The notes beneath the pieces were generated by a model, which saw only the letters and a list, made by a program, of their open reading frames with translations, did not search any database and had not been told where the DNA came from. Positions 50,867 to 59,565 of a DNA stretch of 64,000 nucleotides are shown in pieces. The position numbers and the translations under genes are program-made. Every line of letters starts with the position of its first letter. The stretch's first letter is position 1. Origin of the DNA: RGIG3009 sp045653425 (GTDB taxonomy: Bacteria; Bacillota; Clostridia; Oscillospirales; Acutalibacteraceae); NCBI GenBank assembly GCA_045653425.1, contig JAZOLU010000008.1, forward strand, positions 1 to 64,000. The letters run 5' to 3'.

Positions 50867-51751
50867 ATGAAAACTGTGGAAACGTTTGCCGTTATCGGCG
50901 GGGATTTACGGTCGGCATATTTGGCGGGGGCCTTGGCGGCTGAGGGGTTTCGGGTGATTAGTTCCGGTTTTGACGGCACCGAACTCCCGCCGTGTGTCAC
51001 GGCGTGTACCAACCCGGTGCAAGCCATTCCGCTGGCAGATTGTGTCATTTTGCCATTACCCGTAACCACCGACGGCGTGAATGTTAACGCGCCGTTTTCG
51101 CGCACACCCATTCCGTTAGAAACGGTTTTGCAGGCGGTGCGCGAGGAGCAGTTGTTGTTGGGCGGTCAGGTGAGTGATACCTTACACCGCGCCGCGGCAT
51201 TGCGCGGGTTAACGGTGGCAGATTACTTTTCTCGCGAGGAGTTGGCGGTACTTAACGCCGTTCCCACGGCGGAGGGAGCTATCCAACTGGCTATGGAGGA
51301 GTTACCCATAACGTTAGCGGGGTCGCGGTGTTTAATTACCGGTTACGGACGCTGTGCGCGCGTTTTGGCACGCTTGTTACGGGCACTGGACGCACACGTA
51401 ACCGTGGCGGCTCGTCGTTGTTCCGACCGTGCGTGGGCGGCGGCTCAGGGGTGCAAAGCTATGGAATTAACGGCGCTTAGCGGCAAAGAACAATACGATG
51501 TTATTTTTAACACCGTACCGCACCGCATTTTCACCAAAGAGGTGTTGGAAAAGCTGGATGGCGGCACGTTGCTGATTGATTTGGCATCACGTCCCGGCGG
51601 GGTAGATTTTAACGCCGCGGCGCAATTACGTCTCAAAACCGTTTGGGCGTTGTCGTTGCCGGGGCGTGTGGCTCCCAAAACCGCGGGCGAAATTATTAAG
51701 CAGACCATTGTGAATATGATTAAGGAGGAACCGACGTGGATACTAAAATAG
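50867..51751 (+). CDS. dpaA: Dipicolinate synthase subunit A
   Basis: DpaA (SpoVFA) with DpaB oxidises a lysine-pathway intermediate to dipicolinic acid, the calcium chelator of the spore core, in the mother cell. The 294-residue protein has an N-terminal FAVIGGDLRSAYLA motif and the NAD-type GYGRCARVLARLLRALDAHV fold with SLPGRVAPKTAGEII at the end. AAAGGAGGAG precedes the ATG, only 30 nt after a terminator, so the operon's own promoter must lie in a very short space; a sigma-K type is expected from the known genes but I cannot point to it. It overlaps dpaB by 16 nt. Confidence 0.94.
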   Translation: MKTVETFAVIGGDLRSAYLAGALAAEGFRVISSGFDGTELPPCVTACTNPVQAIPLADCVILPLPVTTDGVNVNAPFSRTPIPLETVLQAVREEQLLLGGQVSDTLHRAAALRGLTVADYFSREELAVLNAVPTAEGAIQLAMEELPITLAGSRCLITGYGRCARVLARLLRALDAHVTVAARRCSDRAWAAAQGCKAMELTALSGKEQYDVIFNTVPHRIFTKEVLEKLDGGTLLIDLASRPGGVDFNAAAQLRLKTVWALSLPGRVAPKTAGEIIKQTIVNMIKEEPTWILK

Positions 51752-52305
51752 GGTTTGCACTGTGTGGCTCATTTTGTACGTTCCACCGCGCATTGGAGCA
51801 AATGGAAACTCTCACCGCGGAGGGAATGTCGGTAACACCGATATTGTCGTTTTGTGCGGCTACCACCGACACCCGTTTTGGCACGGCTGCGGGGTGGCTT
51901 GAGCGGTTTCGAAAGGTAACCGGTAACGAACCGTTACTTACGTTGACCGAAGTGGAACCCATTGGCCCCAAAGGGTATTTTGACGTACTGGTGGTGGCAC
52001 CGTGTACCGGCAGTACGCTGGGGCGGTTGGCAAACGGTATTAGTGATACGCCGGTGGCATTGGCGGTAAAATCACAGTTGCGCCGCAATCGCCCTGTGGT
52101 TATTGCGGTATCCACCAACGATGCCTTGGGATTTTCAATGCGTAACATTGCCTTGCTTAAAAATAGCAAAAATTTGTATTTTGTACCGATGTCACAAGAC
52201 GATGCCACTAACAAGCCCAATTCGTTGGTGGCGGATTTTACCAGACTTTCCTCAGCCATTCACGCGGCGCAGGTGGGAGTTCAACTGCAGCCGTTGTTTG
52301 AATGA
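51736..52305 (+). CDS. dpaB: Dipicolinate synthase subunit B
   Basis: DpaB (SpoVFB) is a flavoprotein-like partner of DpaA. The 189-residue product starts at GTG 51736 with AAGGAGGA upstream. It shows FALCGSFCTFHRAL, VVAPCTGSTLGRLANG, ALGFSMRNIALL and FVPMSQDDATNKPNS motifs. Overlap of 4 nt (ATGA) with yunB supports one operon. Confidence 0.94.
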   Translation: MDTKIGFALCGSFCTFHRALEQMETLTAEGMSVTPILSFCAATTDTRFGTAAGWLERFRKVTGNEPLLTLTEVEPIGPKGYFDVLVVAPCTGSTLGRLANGISDTPVALAVKSQLRRNRPVVIAVSTNDALGFSMRNIALLKNSKNLYFVPMSQDDATNKPNSLVADFTRLSSAIHAAQVGVQLQPLFE

Positions 52306-52979
52306 GACGGCGTTCTCGCCACCGTTTTCGTCGCCTGCAAGCGTGTGTCTGCTTACTGTTGGCGGCGGGAATCCTGCTTGCCGGTGTGGTGGCGGTGGAT
52401 GCCCGGCTGAGACCTATTATTCAAAGTTACGGGCAAATGTCGGCACGGCGCAGTGCTATGCTGGCGGTGCACACCGGTGTGGAGCGGGTATTGGCGGAAC
52501 AAGAGGCAACCTACCGCGATTTTATCATTTTGGAACGCAGTGCCGATGGGCGGGTGCTTTCGGCAGAAACCAACGTTACGGCAATTAACCGCTTAAAAGC
52601 GGCGGCATCCAACGCCGTTATGTCAGAACTGGCGGCGCGCGAGCAACAAACGGTGCGTATTCCACTGGGCAGCTTGCTGGGCGGCAGCTTTTTTACCGGA
52701 CGCGGGCCGTTTTTACCCATTACGGTGCACACGTCCGGTACGGTGCTCACCACGTTATCCGGCACGTTTACGGATGCCGGTATTAACCAAACCAACCACA
52801 GCTTGTATTTGGATATGACGGTGATGATGACCGGCACATTGCCGTTGGAACGGGTATCGGTGGAACTGACCACGCGATTTTTGGTGTGTGAGACGGTGCT
52901 GGTGGGGGATGTGCCGGAAACGGTATTTCAGGTGGATTTCGGAGAAGCGTTAAACGGAATTTTCGGCTCAACCGATTGA
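52302..52979 (+). CDS. yunB: Sporulation protein YunB
   Basis: The 225-residue protein has an N-terminal basic stretch (MRRRSRHRFRRL), a membrane segment (about residues 13-32) and a YunB domain with RRSAMLAVHTGVERVL, IPLGSLLGGSFFTGRGP and the GINQTNHSLYLDM motif. In B. subtilis yunB is a sigma-E gene involved in spore formation; details are unclear. ATGA overlap with dpaB indicates cotranscription. Confidence 0.88.
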   Translation: MRRRSRHRFRRLQACVCLLLAAGILLAGVVAVDARLRPIIQSYGQMSARRSAMLAVHTGVERVLAEQEATYRDFIILERSADGRVLSAETNVTAINRLKAAASNAVMSELAAREQQTVRIPLGSLLGGSFFTGRGPFLPITVHTSGTVLTTLSGTFTDAGINQTNHSLYLDMTVMMTGTLPLERVSVELTTRFLVCETVLVGDVPETVFQVDFGEALNGIFGSTD

Positions 52980-53004
52980 AAAACGCGGAAAAGTTTGGTA
53001 TACT
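52976..53004 (+). promoter_or_regulatory. Promoter for ligA, overlapping the yunB stop
   Basis: TTGAAA (52976-52981) includes the yunB TGA; TATACT (52999-53004) follows after 17 nt, with TTTGG before the -10. Confidence 0.68.
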
Positions 53005-53040
53005 AACAGTTGTAAACGCCAAATTAAAGGAAGTGGACGT

Positions 53041-55017
53041 ATGGATTTTGAAACAGCACGCTCCCGTATTCAGGAATTGCGGCAGGAAATCGAATACCAT
53101 AGCCGTCGCTATTACGATGAAGATTCGCCCGAAATTGAGGACGACGAGTTTGACCGACTGACGCAGGAATTGCGCCGGTTAGAGGAAGCGTACCCGCAGT
53201 TAATCACGGCGGATTCCTATACCCAGCGGGTGCACGGGGAAGTTTCCCGTCAATTCACGCCGGTGGAACACGAAGTACCGTTGGGCAGTTTGCAAGACGT
53301 ATTTTCGCTGGATGAAGTACTTGATTTTGACCGCCGTGTGCGGGAAGAACTGGAACATCCGGTGTACGTGGTAGAGCCCAAAATTGACGGGTTATCGGTG
53401 GCACTGGAATACCGCGACGGTGTGTTTGTGCGCGGTGCTACCCGCGGCGACGGGCAAACCGGCGAGGATGTGTCTGCCAACCTGCGCACGGTGGCGGATA
53501 TCCCCGGGCGACTTACGCACGCGGTAAAACGCTTAATTGTACGTGGCGAGGTATATATGCCGCGCGGGCAATTTGCCGCGTTGGTGGGGCAACAAGAGGA
53601 AAACGGCGAAAAGCCGTTCAAAAACCCGCGCAACGCGGCGGCGGGGTCGTTGCGGCAAAAGGACCCGGCAGTGACCAAACAACGGGGTTTGTCCGTGTTT
53701 GTGTTTAACTGGCAAATGGCGGAGGGGGTCGAGGTATCTTCTCACGCCGAGTCGCTGGAATATATGCGCAAACTGGGGTTTTCGGTTATTCCGTTTTATT
53801 GCCGCACCGATTCCATAACAAAAGTATTGGAAGAAATAGGGCGCATTGGTGAACAACGCAACTCGTTGCCGTTTGACATTGACGGCGCGGTGGTAAAAGT
53901 GGACAATTTTGCGGACCGCGCTCGTTTGGGCAGCACCAGCAAATACCCACGGTGGGCGGTGGCGTACAAATACCCTCCGGAGGAAAAGGAAACGGTGCTG
54001 CGTGATGTAGAAATTACGGTGGGGCGCACCGGCGTTCTTACGCCCACCGGCGTGTTTGAGCCGGTTACACTGGCGGGAACAACAGTGAGCCGTGCCACGC
54101 TGCACAATGCGGAGTTCATTCGCGAAAAAGGGTTGGCCATTGGGGACACGGTTGTGCTGCGCAAAGCGGGCGATATTATTCCGGAAGTGTTGCGCGTGGT
54201 GAAACACGCGGGCGGCGAAACGTATACACTGCCGCCGGCGTGTCCGTCCTGCGGGCAAGCGGTATCGCACGAACAGGGGGAAGCCGCTTTGCGTTGCGCC
54301 AATGCGGAATGTCCGGCGCAACGTATTCAGCGGTTAATTCACTTTGCCTCGCGCGATGCAATGGATATTGACGGGCTTGGCCCCGCGGTGATAGAACAAT
54401 TGGTGGCCGAGGGGCTAATTACCCACATTGACGATTTGTACACGCTGGACCGTGATGCCGTGTGCGCGTTAGAGCGTAAGGGTGATAAATCGGCAGAAAA
54501 TCTGCTCAAAGCGATTGATGCTTCACGCACGGCGGATTTGTCACGCTTGCTGTTTGCCTTGGGAATTCGCCACATTGGGCAAAAAGCCGCTAAACTGCTG
54601 GCACAGAGGTTTGGCAGTATGGAAGCGGTTATGGCCGCCACGCGGGAAGAACTGCTTTCCATTGATGGGTTTGGGGAAGTTATGGCGGATAATGTGCTGC
54701 GGTTTTTTGCTCTGCCGCCCTCTGTGCGGTTAATTGAGCGGTTGCGGGCGTGCGGGGTAAATATGACTTGTACAACGCGGCCGACCGACCGCCGTTTTGA
54801 CGGAATGACCTTTGTACTGACCGGCACGTTGCCCACGATGACCCGTGACGAAGCGGCGGCATTGATTGAACAGTACGGCGGCAAAACGGCAAGCAGTGTT
54901 TCCAAAAAAACAACCGTTGTGTTGGCGGGTGAAAACGCCGGCAGTAAACTGGTTAAGGCACAGTCGCTTGGGGTTCGCATTATTGACCAAGCGACGTTTG
55001 AAGAATGGCTAAAATGA
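53041..55017 (+). CDS. ligA: NAD-dependent DNA ligase
   Basis: The essential bacterial ligase of 658 residues, normal for the family. Domain order: Ia helical region (YYDEDSPEIEDDEFD), adenylation domain with the nucleophile Lys in EPKIDGLSV, OB fold, a Cys4 zinc finger (CPSCG...CANAECP), helix-hairpin-helix repeats (RDAMDIDGLG; LLSIDGFGEVMA), and a C-terminal BRCT domain starting FVLTGTLPTMTR. AAAGGAAG precedes the ATG. It has its own promoter although sporulation genes lie upstream. Confidence 0.97.
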   Translation: MDFETARSRIQELRQEIEYHSRRYYDEDSPEIEDDEFDRLTQELRRLEEAYPQLITADSYTQRVHGEVSRQFTPVEHEVPLGSLQDVFSLDEVLDFDRRVREELEHPVYVVEPKIDGLSVALEYRDGVFVRGATRGDGQTGEDVSANLRTVADIPGRLTHAVKRLIVRGEVYMPRGQFAALVGQQEENGEKPFKNPRNAAAGSLRQKDPAVTKQRGLSVFVFNWQMAEGVEVSSHAESLEYMRKLGFSVIPFYCRTDSITKVLEEIGRIGEQRNSLPFDIDGAVVKVDNFADRARLGSTSKYPRWAVAYKYPPEEKETVLRDVEITVGRTGVLTPTGVFEPVTLAGTTVSRATLHNAEFIREKGLAIGDTVVLRKAGDIIPEVLRVVKHAGGETYTLPPACPSCGQAVSHEQGEAALRCANAECPAQRIQRLIHFASRDAMDIDGLGPAVIEQLVAEGLITHIDDLYTLDRDAVCALERKGDKSAENLLKAIDASRTADLSRLLFALGIRHIGQKAAKLLAQRFGSMEAVMAATREELLSIDGFGEVMADNVLRFFALPPSVRLIERLRACGVNMTCTTRPTDRRFDGMTFVLTGTLPTMTRDEAAALIEQYGGKTASSVSKKTTVVLAGENAGSKLVKAQSLGVRIIDQATFEEWLK

Positions 55018-55024
55018 TAGAATA

Positions 55025-55053
55025 CCGCGCCGACCTACCACAGGTCGGCGCGG
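55025..55053. terminator. Bidirectional stem-loop between ligA and the DUF47 gene
   Basis: CCGCGCCGACCT (55025-55036) and AGGTCGGCGCGG (55042-55053), perfect 12-bp stem, loop ACCAC. T-rich sequence follows on + (TGTTATGTTTGTTT). Confidence 0.78.
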
Positions 55054-55055
55054 TG

Positions 55056-55598
55056 TTATGTTTGTTTAAGGAGTATCACACGCAGGGTGTTTGCTGCCGC
55101 AAGACATACGCTGGACAAACCGTGTAACGCGGTATGATACGGCTCCTCGGTGACAATGGCGTCGGCACGCAAATGCTCAAATTCCAGTGCCGCCAGCGAT
55201 TTTAGCACGGTGGCGGTGCGGGGATACGTATGCAAGGACTTTAACACCGCTTCCCAGTGCTCGCATTGCGCAGTCACGGCGCTAAGCAGCGGTGTTGCGC
55301 TTTCCGGTAACGCAGTTAACCCATAGCGGTGCAGAGTGAGCAGCACGTCCTCGGCGGCGCGGGTAACCGACTCGGCGCATTGGCGCAACAACAGCAAATC
55401 TTCTCGGTCAAACGGGGTGATAAAAGCGTGGCGTAGTTCTTCAAAGGTGGCCTGCATTGCTAGGGCGGCGGTGTGGCGGCGCAGGTGTACTTCACGCACG
55501 GTACGCTCGGTTACGGCACGCCGTTGCCGCAAATGTTGCAATACGTCTTGTGTTTGTTGCGAACTGCGGTAACACTGTTCAAAAAGAATATATCCCAT
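55056..55598 (-). CDS. DUF47 family (PhoU-like) helical protein
   Basis: The 180-residue, almost all-helical protein resembles the PhoU-like DUF47 family that is usually next to a PiT-type phosphate transporter. The key ITPFDREDLLLLRQC segment (PFDRED pattern) and following SVTRAAEDVL fit. No phosphate transporter lies beside it, so its partner is elsewhere or absent. ATG 55598 has GGGGGTG upstream. Confidence 0.83.
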   Translation of the reverse strand: MGYILFEQCYRSSQQTQDVLQHLRQRRAVTERTVREVHLRRHTAALAMQATFEELRHAFITPFDREDLLLLRQCAESVTRAAEDVLLTLHRYGLTALPESATPLLSAVTAQCEHWEAVLKSLHTYPRTATVLKSLAALEFEHLRADAIVTEEPYHTALHGLSSVCLAAANTLRVILLKQT

Positions 55599-55769
55599 AA
55601 CGGCACCCCCGAAACAACTATATCGGTGTGCCGCTTTTTTTATGACAAGCCGCGGGGGACGAGCATACATTAACAATATAAGGGGTGTGAATTACGGTGT
55701 GGCCGGATTAGAACGCCGCTGTTCGGGGTACACTAGTGGTGCAAACAGAGAAGGAAAGGGTCGAGAGAT

Positions 55770-56144
55770 ATGCATACAGTTCGTCGCGGCGATATTTATT
55801 ATGCGGATTTAAGCCCGGTGGTGGGCTCAGAGCAGGGCGGGATTCGTCCGGTGCTGATTGTGCAAAACGATGTAGGGAATCGGTTTAGCCCCACGGTGAT
55901 TGCCGCCGCCATTACCAGCCAAAAGGATAAAGCGCGACTCCCCACGCATATTCAGGTGAATTCCGCCGATAGCGGCCTAACAAAAGATTCCATTGTGTTG
56001 CTGGAACAAATTCGAACCATTGACAAGCGACGGTTAAAGGAACATATGGGCCGCTTGGACGATTATTTTATGAATCGCATTGACCAGGCATTGCAAATTA
56101 GTTTTGGGTTGGGGACGGATAACACGCATCCGCGCGTTCCGTGA
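55770..56144 (+). CDS. MazF/EndoA-type mRNA interferase (no adjacent antitoxin)
   Basis: The 124-residue protein is a PemK/MazF ribonuclease very like EndoA of B. subtilis (usually UACAU-specific): RRGDIYYADLSPVVGSEQGG, R26PVLIVQND and AAAITSQ with the catalytic Arg26 and Thr49 in the expected places. GAAAGG is upstream. The preceding 171 nt to the divergent DUF47 start contain no antitoxin-sized ORF with a ribosome binding site, so an EndoAI/MazE partner is missing next door. It sits alone between DUF47 and the glycogen operon. Confidence 0.92.
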   Translation: MHTVRRGDIYYADLSPVVGSEQGGIRPVLIVQNDVGNRFSPTVIAAAITSQKDKARLPTHIQVNSADSGLTKDSIVLLEQIRTIDKRRLKEHMGRLDDYFMNRIDQALQISFGLGTDNTHPRVP

Positions 56145-56156
56145 ACCCGTTGTAGT

Positions 56157-56184
56157 TACCGTCGCCGGCCGGCGACGGTATTTT
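56157..56184. terminator. 24-nt perfect palindrome with U-tract after mazF
   Basis: TACCGTCGCCGG followed at once by its own reverse complement CCGGCGACGGTA, then TTTT. It can fold as a hairpin with a minimal loop and probably ends the mazF mRNA. Confidence 0.75.
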
Positions 56185-56341
56185 ACTTGTGTGCCGTTTC
56201 GACGGTATTAGCACACGAATGGGTATATACTGGATGTCCACGATAAAAGAATACACCCAAAAAGCAGGATGATATTTGTTGATATGTAACAAATTTTGTA
56301 AAAAATATTTTGTGAAGTTCAATTAAATTACCCAAATCTGC

Positions 56342-56371
56342 TTGACAGTGTGTGGATAAAGTTGGTAAAAT
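56342..56371 (+). promoter_or_regulatory. Promoter of the glycogen operon
   Basis: TTGACA (56342-56347) and TAAAAT (56366-56371), 18-nt spacer, 34 nt before glgB. The 157 nt upstream are AT-rich and include a GTGTGC...GCACAC hairpin at 56189-56216. Confidence 0.78.
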
Positions 56372-56404
56372 AACAATGAGGCATGGGAAAGGGAGAAAGG
56401 ACGT

Positions 56405-58330
56405 ATGAGTGAATGTGCCGAAAAAGACCGCTTGCCGTTTGAGCAAGTGTTCTCACAAGAGCAATTTCGTGCGTATGAGGTGCTGGGTTGCCATGCGTGC
56501 GCGGGTGGGTATGTGTTCCGCGTGTGGGCACCGCACGCCTGTTCCGTTTCTCTGGTGGGTGAATTTAACGGGTGGAACAGTGCCGCCTTGCCGTTATCCC
56601 GTGTGAGCGAGGATGGCATTTGGGAGTGTTTTACCGACCAAGTGCACGAATACGACACCTACAAATATTATGTGGTGGGTGCCGACGGCCGCGGCGTTAT
56701 GAAATCCGACCCGTATGCGTATCATTTTGAAACACGGCCATCCACCGCTTCTCGCGTTTATACGCTGGAGGGGTATGCGTGGCAGGACGAGGCGTGGCAG
56801 AAAGGAAAAGCTAAGCGGCCGTTGTACGATGCGCCGGTGAATATTTACGAAGTACACGCCGGTTCGTGGAAACGCTATCCCGACGGACACTTCTTTTCGT
56901 ATGAAAAATTGGCGGAGGAATTGCTTCCGTACGTGTGCAATATGGGGTACACCCATATTGAATTGATGCCGCTCACCGAATATCCCTTTGACGGTTCGTG
57001 GGGGTATCAGGTTACGGGGTATTATGCACCCACCTCGCGTTACGGCACACCGCACGACCTAATGCGGTTTGTGGACCGGTGCCATCAGTGCGGTATCGGC
57101 GTTATTATGGACTGGGTACCGGGTCACTTTCCCAAGGACGAATACGGGTTGTATCGGTTTGATGGCGAGGCGTGCTATGAGTACGCCGACCTGCGCAAAG
57201 GTGAACACAAACGTTGGGGTACTTGTGTGTTTGACTATGGTCGCCCCGAAGTACGCAGTTTTCTTATTTCCAACGCCCTGTTTTGGTTGGAAAAGTACCA
57301 TATTGACGGTATTCGGGTGGACGCAGTTGCATCGATGTTGTATTTGGATTATGACCGCAACGAGGGCGAATGGTTGCCCAATTGCCACGGCGGGCGCGAA
57401 AACTTGGAAGCCATTGACTTTTTACAAAAACTTAACGAGTCGGTATTCGCGGCGTACCCGCACACTATGATGATTGCGGAGGAATCCACGGCGTGGCCGC
57501 TGGTGTCTCACCCCACAAGCGAGGGCGGGTTGGGGTTCAATTTCAAATGGAATATGGGTTGGATGAACGATATGCTGCGGTATGTGTCGCTGGACCCGTT
57601 GTATCGCAGCGGCAATCACAACGCCCTAACGTTTTCGTTCTTTTATGCGTTTTCGGAAAATTTTGTATTGCCCATATCGCACGACGAAGTGGTGCACGGC
57701 AAATGCTCACTGATTAACAAAATGCCCGGCGAATATCCGCAAAAATTTGCAGGGGTACGCCTGTTTTTGGCGTATATGATGGCGCATCCCGGCAAAAAAC
57801 TTACGTTTATGGGCACAGAGTTTGGACAGTTTATTGAATGGAATTACGAACAGGAATTGGACTGGCTGCTGCTGGATTACCCGGCGCACCGTGAACTGCA
57901 ACAATTCACTCGCGAACTAAATCATTTTTATCGCCGTACGGCACCGTTGTGGGAAAATGATTTTTCGTGGGAGGGATTTTCGTGGATTGCCAATGACGAT
58001 GCGGCGCAAAGTGTGATTGCGTTTCGTCGCATTGACCGTCGCGGCAAAGAAGTGATTGCCGTGTGCAATTTCACACCCGTACAACGTGAGGAGTATCGAA
58101 TTGGTGTGCCGTTTTATGGTGTGTATGAGGAAGTGTTCACCACGGATGCCGCGGTATTTGGCGGCAGCGGCGTGGCAAATGGTACAGTTACTGCGGCGCA
58201 GGTGCCGCTGCACGGATGTGAGCAATCGGTGTCGCTCACTTTACCGCCGCTTGCGGTTGTTTTTCTAAAATGCAAACGGCGGTTGCCGTTGCCCAAAAGC
58301 CATAAAACCACTCAAAAATCAAAGACTTGA
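56405..58330 (+). CDS. glgB: 1,4-alpha-glucan branching enzyme
   Basis: GlgB adds alpha-1,6 branches to glycogen. The 641-residue GH13 protein has an N-terminal CBM48-type beta domain (FRVWAPHACSVSLVGEFNGW) and the catalytic barrel with regions DWVPGHFP, GIRVDAVASMLYLD (Asp nucleophile), MIAEESTAWP (acid/base Glu) and ISHDEVVHG, then a C-terminal beta domain. AGAAAGGA precedes the ATG. It is the first gene of glgB-glgC-glgD-glgA. Confidence 0.96.
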   Translation: MSECAEKDRLPFEQVFSQEQFRAYEVLGCHACAGGYVFRVWAPHACSVSLVGEFNGWNSAALPLSRVSEDGIWECFTDQVHEYDTYKYYVVGADGRGVMKSDPYAYHFETRPSTASRVYTLEGYAWQDEAWQKGKAKRPLYDAPVNIYEVHAGSWKRYPDGHFFSYEKLAEELLPYVCNMGYTHIELMPLTEYPFDGSWGYQVTGYYAPTSRYGTPHDLMRFVDRCHQCGIGVIMDWVPGHFPKDEYGLYRFDGEACYEYADLRKGEHKRWGTCVFDYGRPEVRSFLISNALFWLEKYHIDGIRVDAVASMLYLDYDRNEGEWLPNCHGGRENLEAIDFLQKLNESVFAAYPHTMMIAEESTAWPLVSHPTSEGGLGFNFKWNMGWMNDMLRYVSLDPLYRSGNHNALTFSFFYAFSENFVLPISHDEVVHGKCSLINKMPGEYPQKFAGVRLFLAYMMAHPGKKLTFMGTEFGQFIEWNYEQELDWLLLDYPAHRELQQFTRELNHFYRRTAPLWENDFSWEGFSWIANDDAAQSVIAFRRIDRRGKEVIAVCNFTPVQREEYRIGVPFYGVYEEVFTTDAAVFGGSGVANGTVTAAQVPLHGCEQSVSLTLPPLAVVFLKCKRRLPLPKSHKTTQKSKT

Positions 58331-58346
58331 AGGAGGTCTTTTTTGT

Positions 58347-59564
58347 ATGTTTCGTAAGCAGGAATGTGTAGCGATGTTGCTGGCGGGAGGACAGGGAAGC
58401 CGCTTGTATGCGCTTACCAAAAACGTGGCAAAACCGGCAGTCCCTTATGGCGGCAAGTATCGTATTATTGATTTTCCGCTGTCCAACTGTGTTAACTCGG
58501 GTATTGAAACCGTGGGCGTACTTACCCAGTATCAGCCGTTGGAACTAAGCGATTATATTGGTTCGGGGCAGCCGTGGGATTTGGACCGAATGGAAGCGGG
58601 GGTGCATTTGTTGCCGCCGTACCAGCGCAACAAGGGCGCAGACTGGTACAAAGGCACCGCCAACGCCATTTATCAAAATATGGTATTTATTGAGCGCTAC
58701 GACCCCGAATACGTGCTGGTGTTATCGGGCGACCATATTTACAAAATGGATTATTCGCAAATGATTGCGCAACATAAGCACACCAACGCGGACTGCACCA
58801 TTGCGGTGATTGAGGTGGAACTGTCTGAAGCCAGCCGTTTTGGTATTCTTAACACCAACGAAGATGGTTCCATTTACGAATTTGACGAAAAGCCCGCCGT
58901 GCCCAAGAGCAACTTGGCATCCATGGGCATTTACGTGTTTAATTGGAAAAAGTTAAAGCATTATTTGGAAGAGGACGAAAAGAACAAGAAATCGCAAAAC
59001 GATTTTGGCAAAAACGTTTTGCCGGCTATGTTGGCCGCCGGTGAGCGGATGTTTGCTTACCGTTTTGAAGGGTACTGGAAAGACGTAGGAACCATTGATA
59101 GTTTGTGGGAAGCCAATATGGATTTGCTGAACCCCAAAGTACCGCTGGATTTATCAGATGATACGTGGCGCATTTATTCCCGCACACCGGGACTGCCGCC
59201 GCATCATCTCGGTCCTACCGCCGCCGTGCAGAATAGTATGATATCGCAAGGCGGCAACATACACGGTCGGGTGGAATCCTCGCTTTTGTTTGCGGGTGTA
59301 ACCATAGAGGAGGGCGCACAGGTGCGCGATTCCATTATTATGCCGGGCGTAACGGTAGAACGCGGCGCGGTAGTACAATATGCCATTGTAGCAGAGGACG
59401 CCCGCATCGGTGCAAACGCCGTGGTGGGTGAACTGCCGGAGGAGGTCGCCTCGCTGGATAACTGGGGTGTGGCGGTGGTTGCCTCCGGTGTAACGGTGGA
59501 AGCAGGTTGTCGGGTGCCGGCCAAAGCGATGATTGACAGCGATGTAAAAAAGGAGGAAGCGTGA
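58347..59564 (+). CDS. glgC: Glucose-1-phosphate adenylyltransferase, catalytic subunit
   Basis: GlgC makes ADP-glucose. The 405-residue enzyme has MLLAGGQGSRLYALT, KPAVPYGGKYRIIDFPLSN, the DRMEAG segment and YKGTANAIYQN; the C-terminal left-handed beta-helix repeats (GNIHGRVESSLLF, then EGAQVRDSII) follow. AAGGAGG precedes the ATG. The stop is one base before glgD's start region. Confidence 0.96.
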   Translation: MFRKQECVAMLLAGGQGSRLYALTKNVAKPAVPYGGKYRIIDFPLSNCVNSGIETVGVLTQYQPLELSDYIGSGQPWDLDRMEAGVHLLPPYQRNKGADWYKGTANAIYQNMVFIERYDPEYVLVLSGDHIYKMDYSQMIAQHKHTNADCTIAVIEVELSEASRFGILNTNEDGSIYEFDEKPAVPKSNLASMGIYVFNWKKLKHYLEEDEKNKKSQNDFGKNVLPAMLAAGERMFAYRFEGYWKDVGTIDSLWEANMDLLNPKVPLDLSDDTWRIYSRTPGLPPHHLGPTAAVQNSMISQGGNIHGRVESSLLFAGVTIEEGAQVRDSIIMPGVTVERGAVVQYAIVAEDARIGANAVVGELPEEVASLDNWGVAVVASGVTVEAGCRVPAKAMIDSDVKKEEA

Positions 59565-59565
59565 G

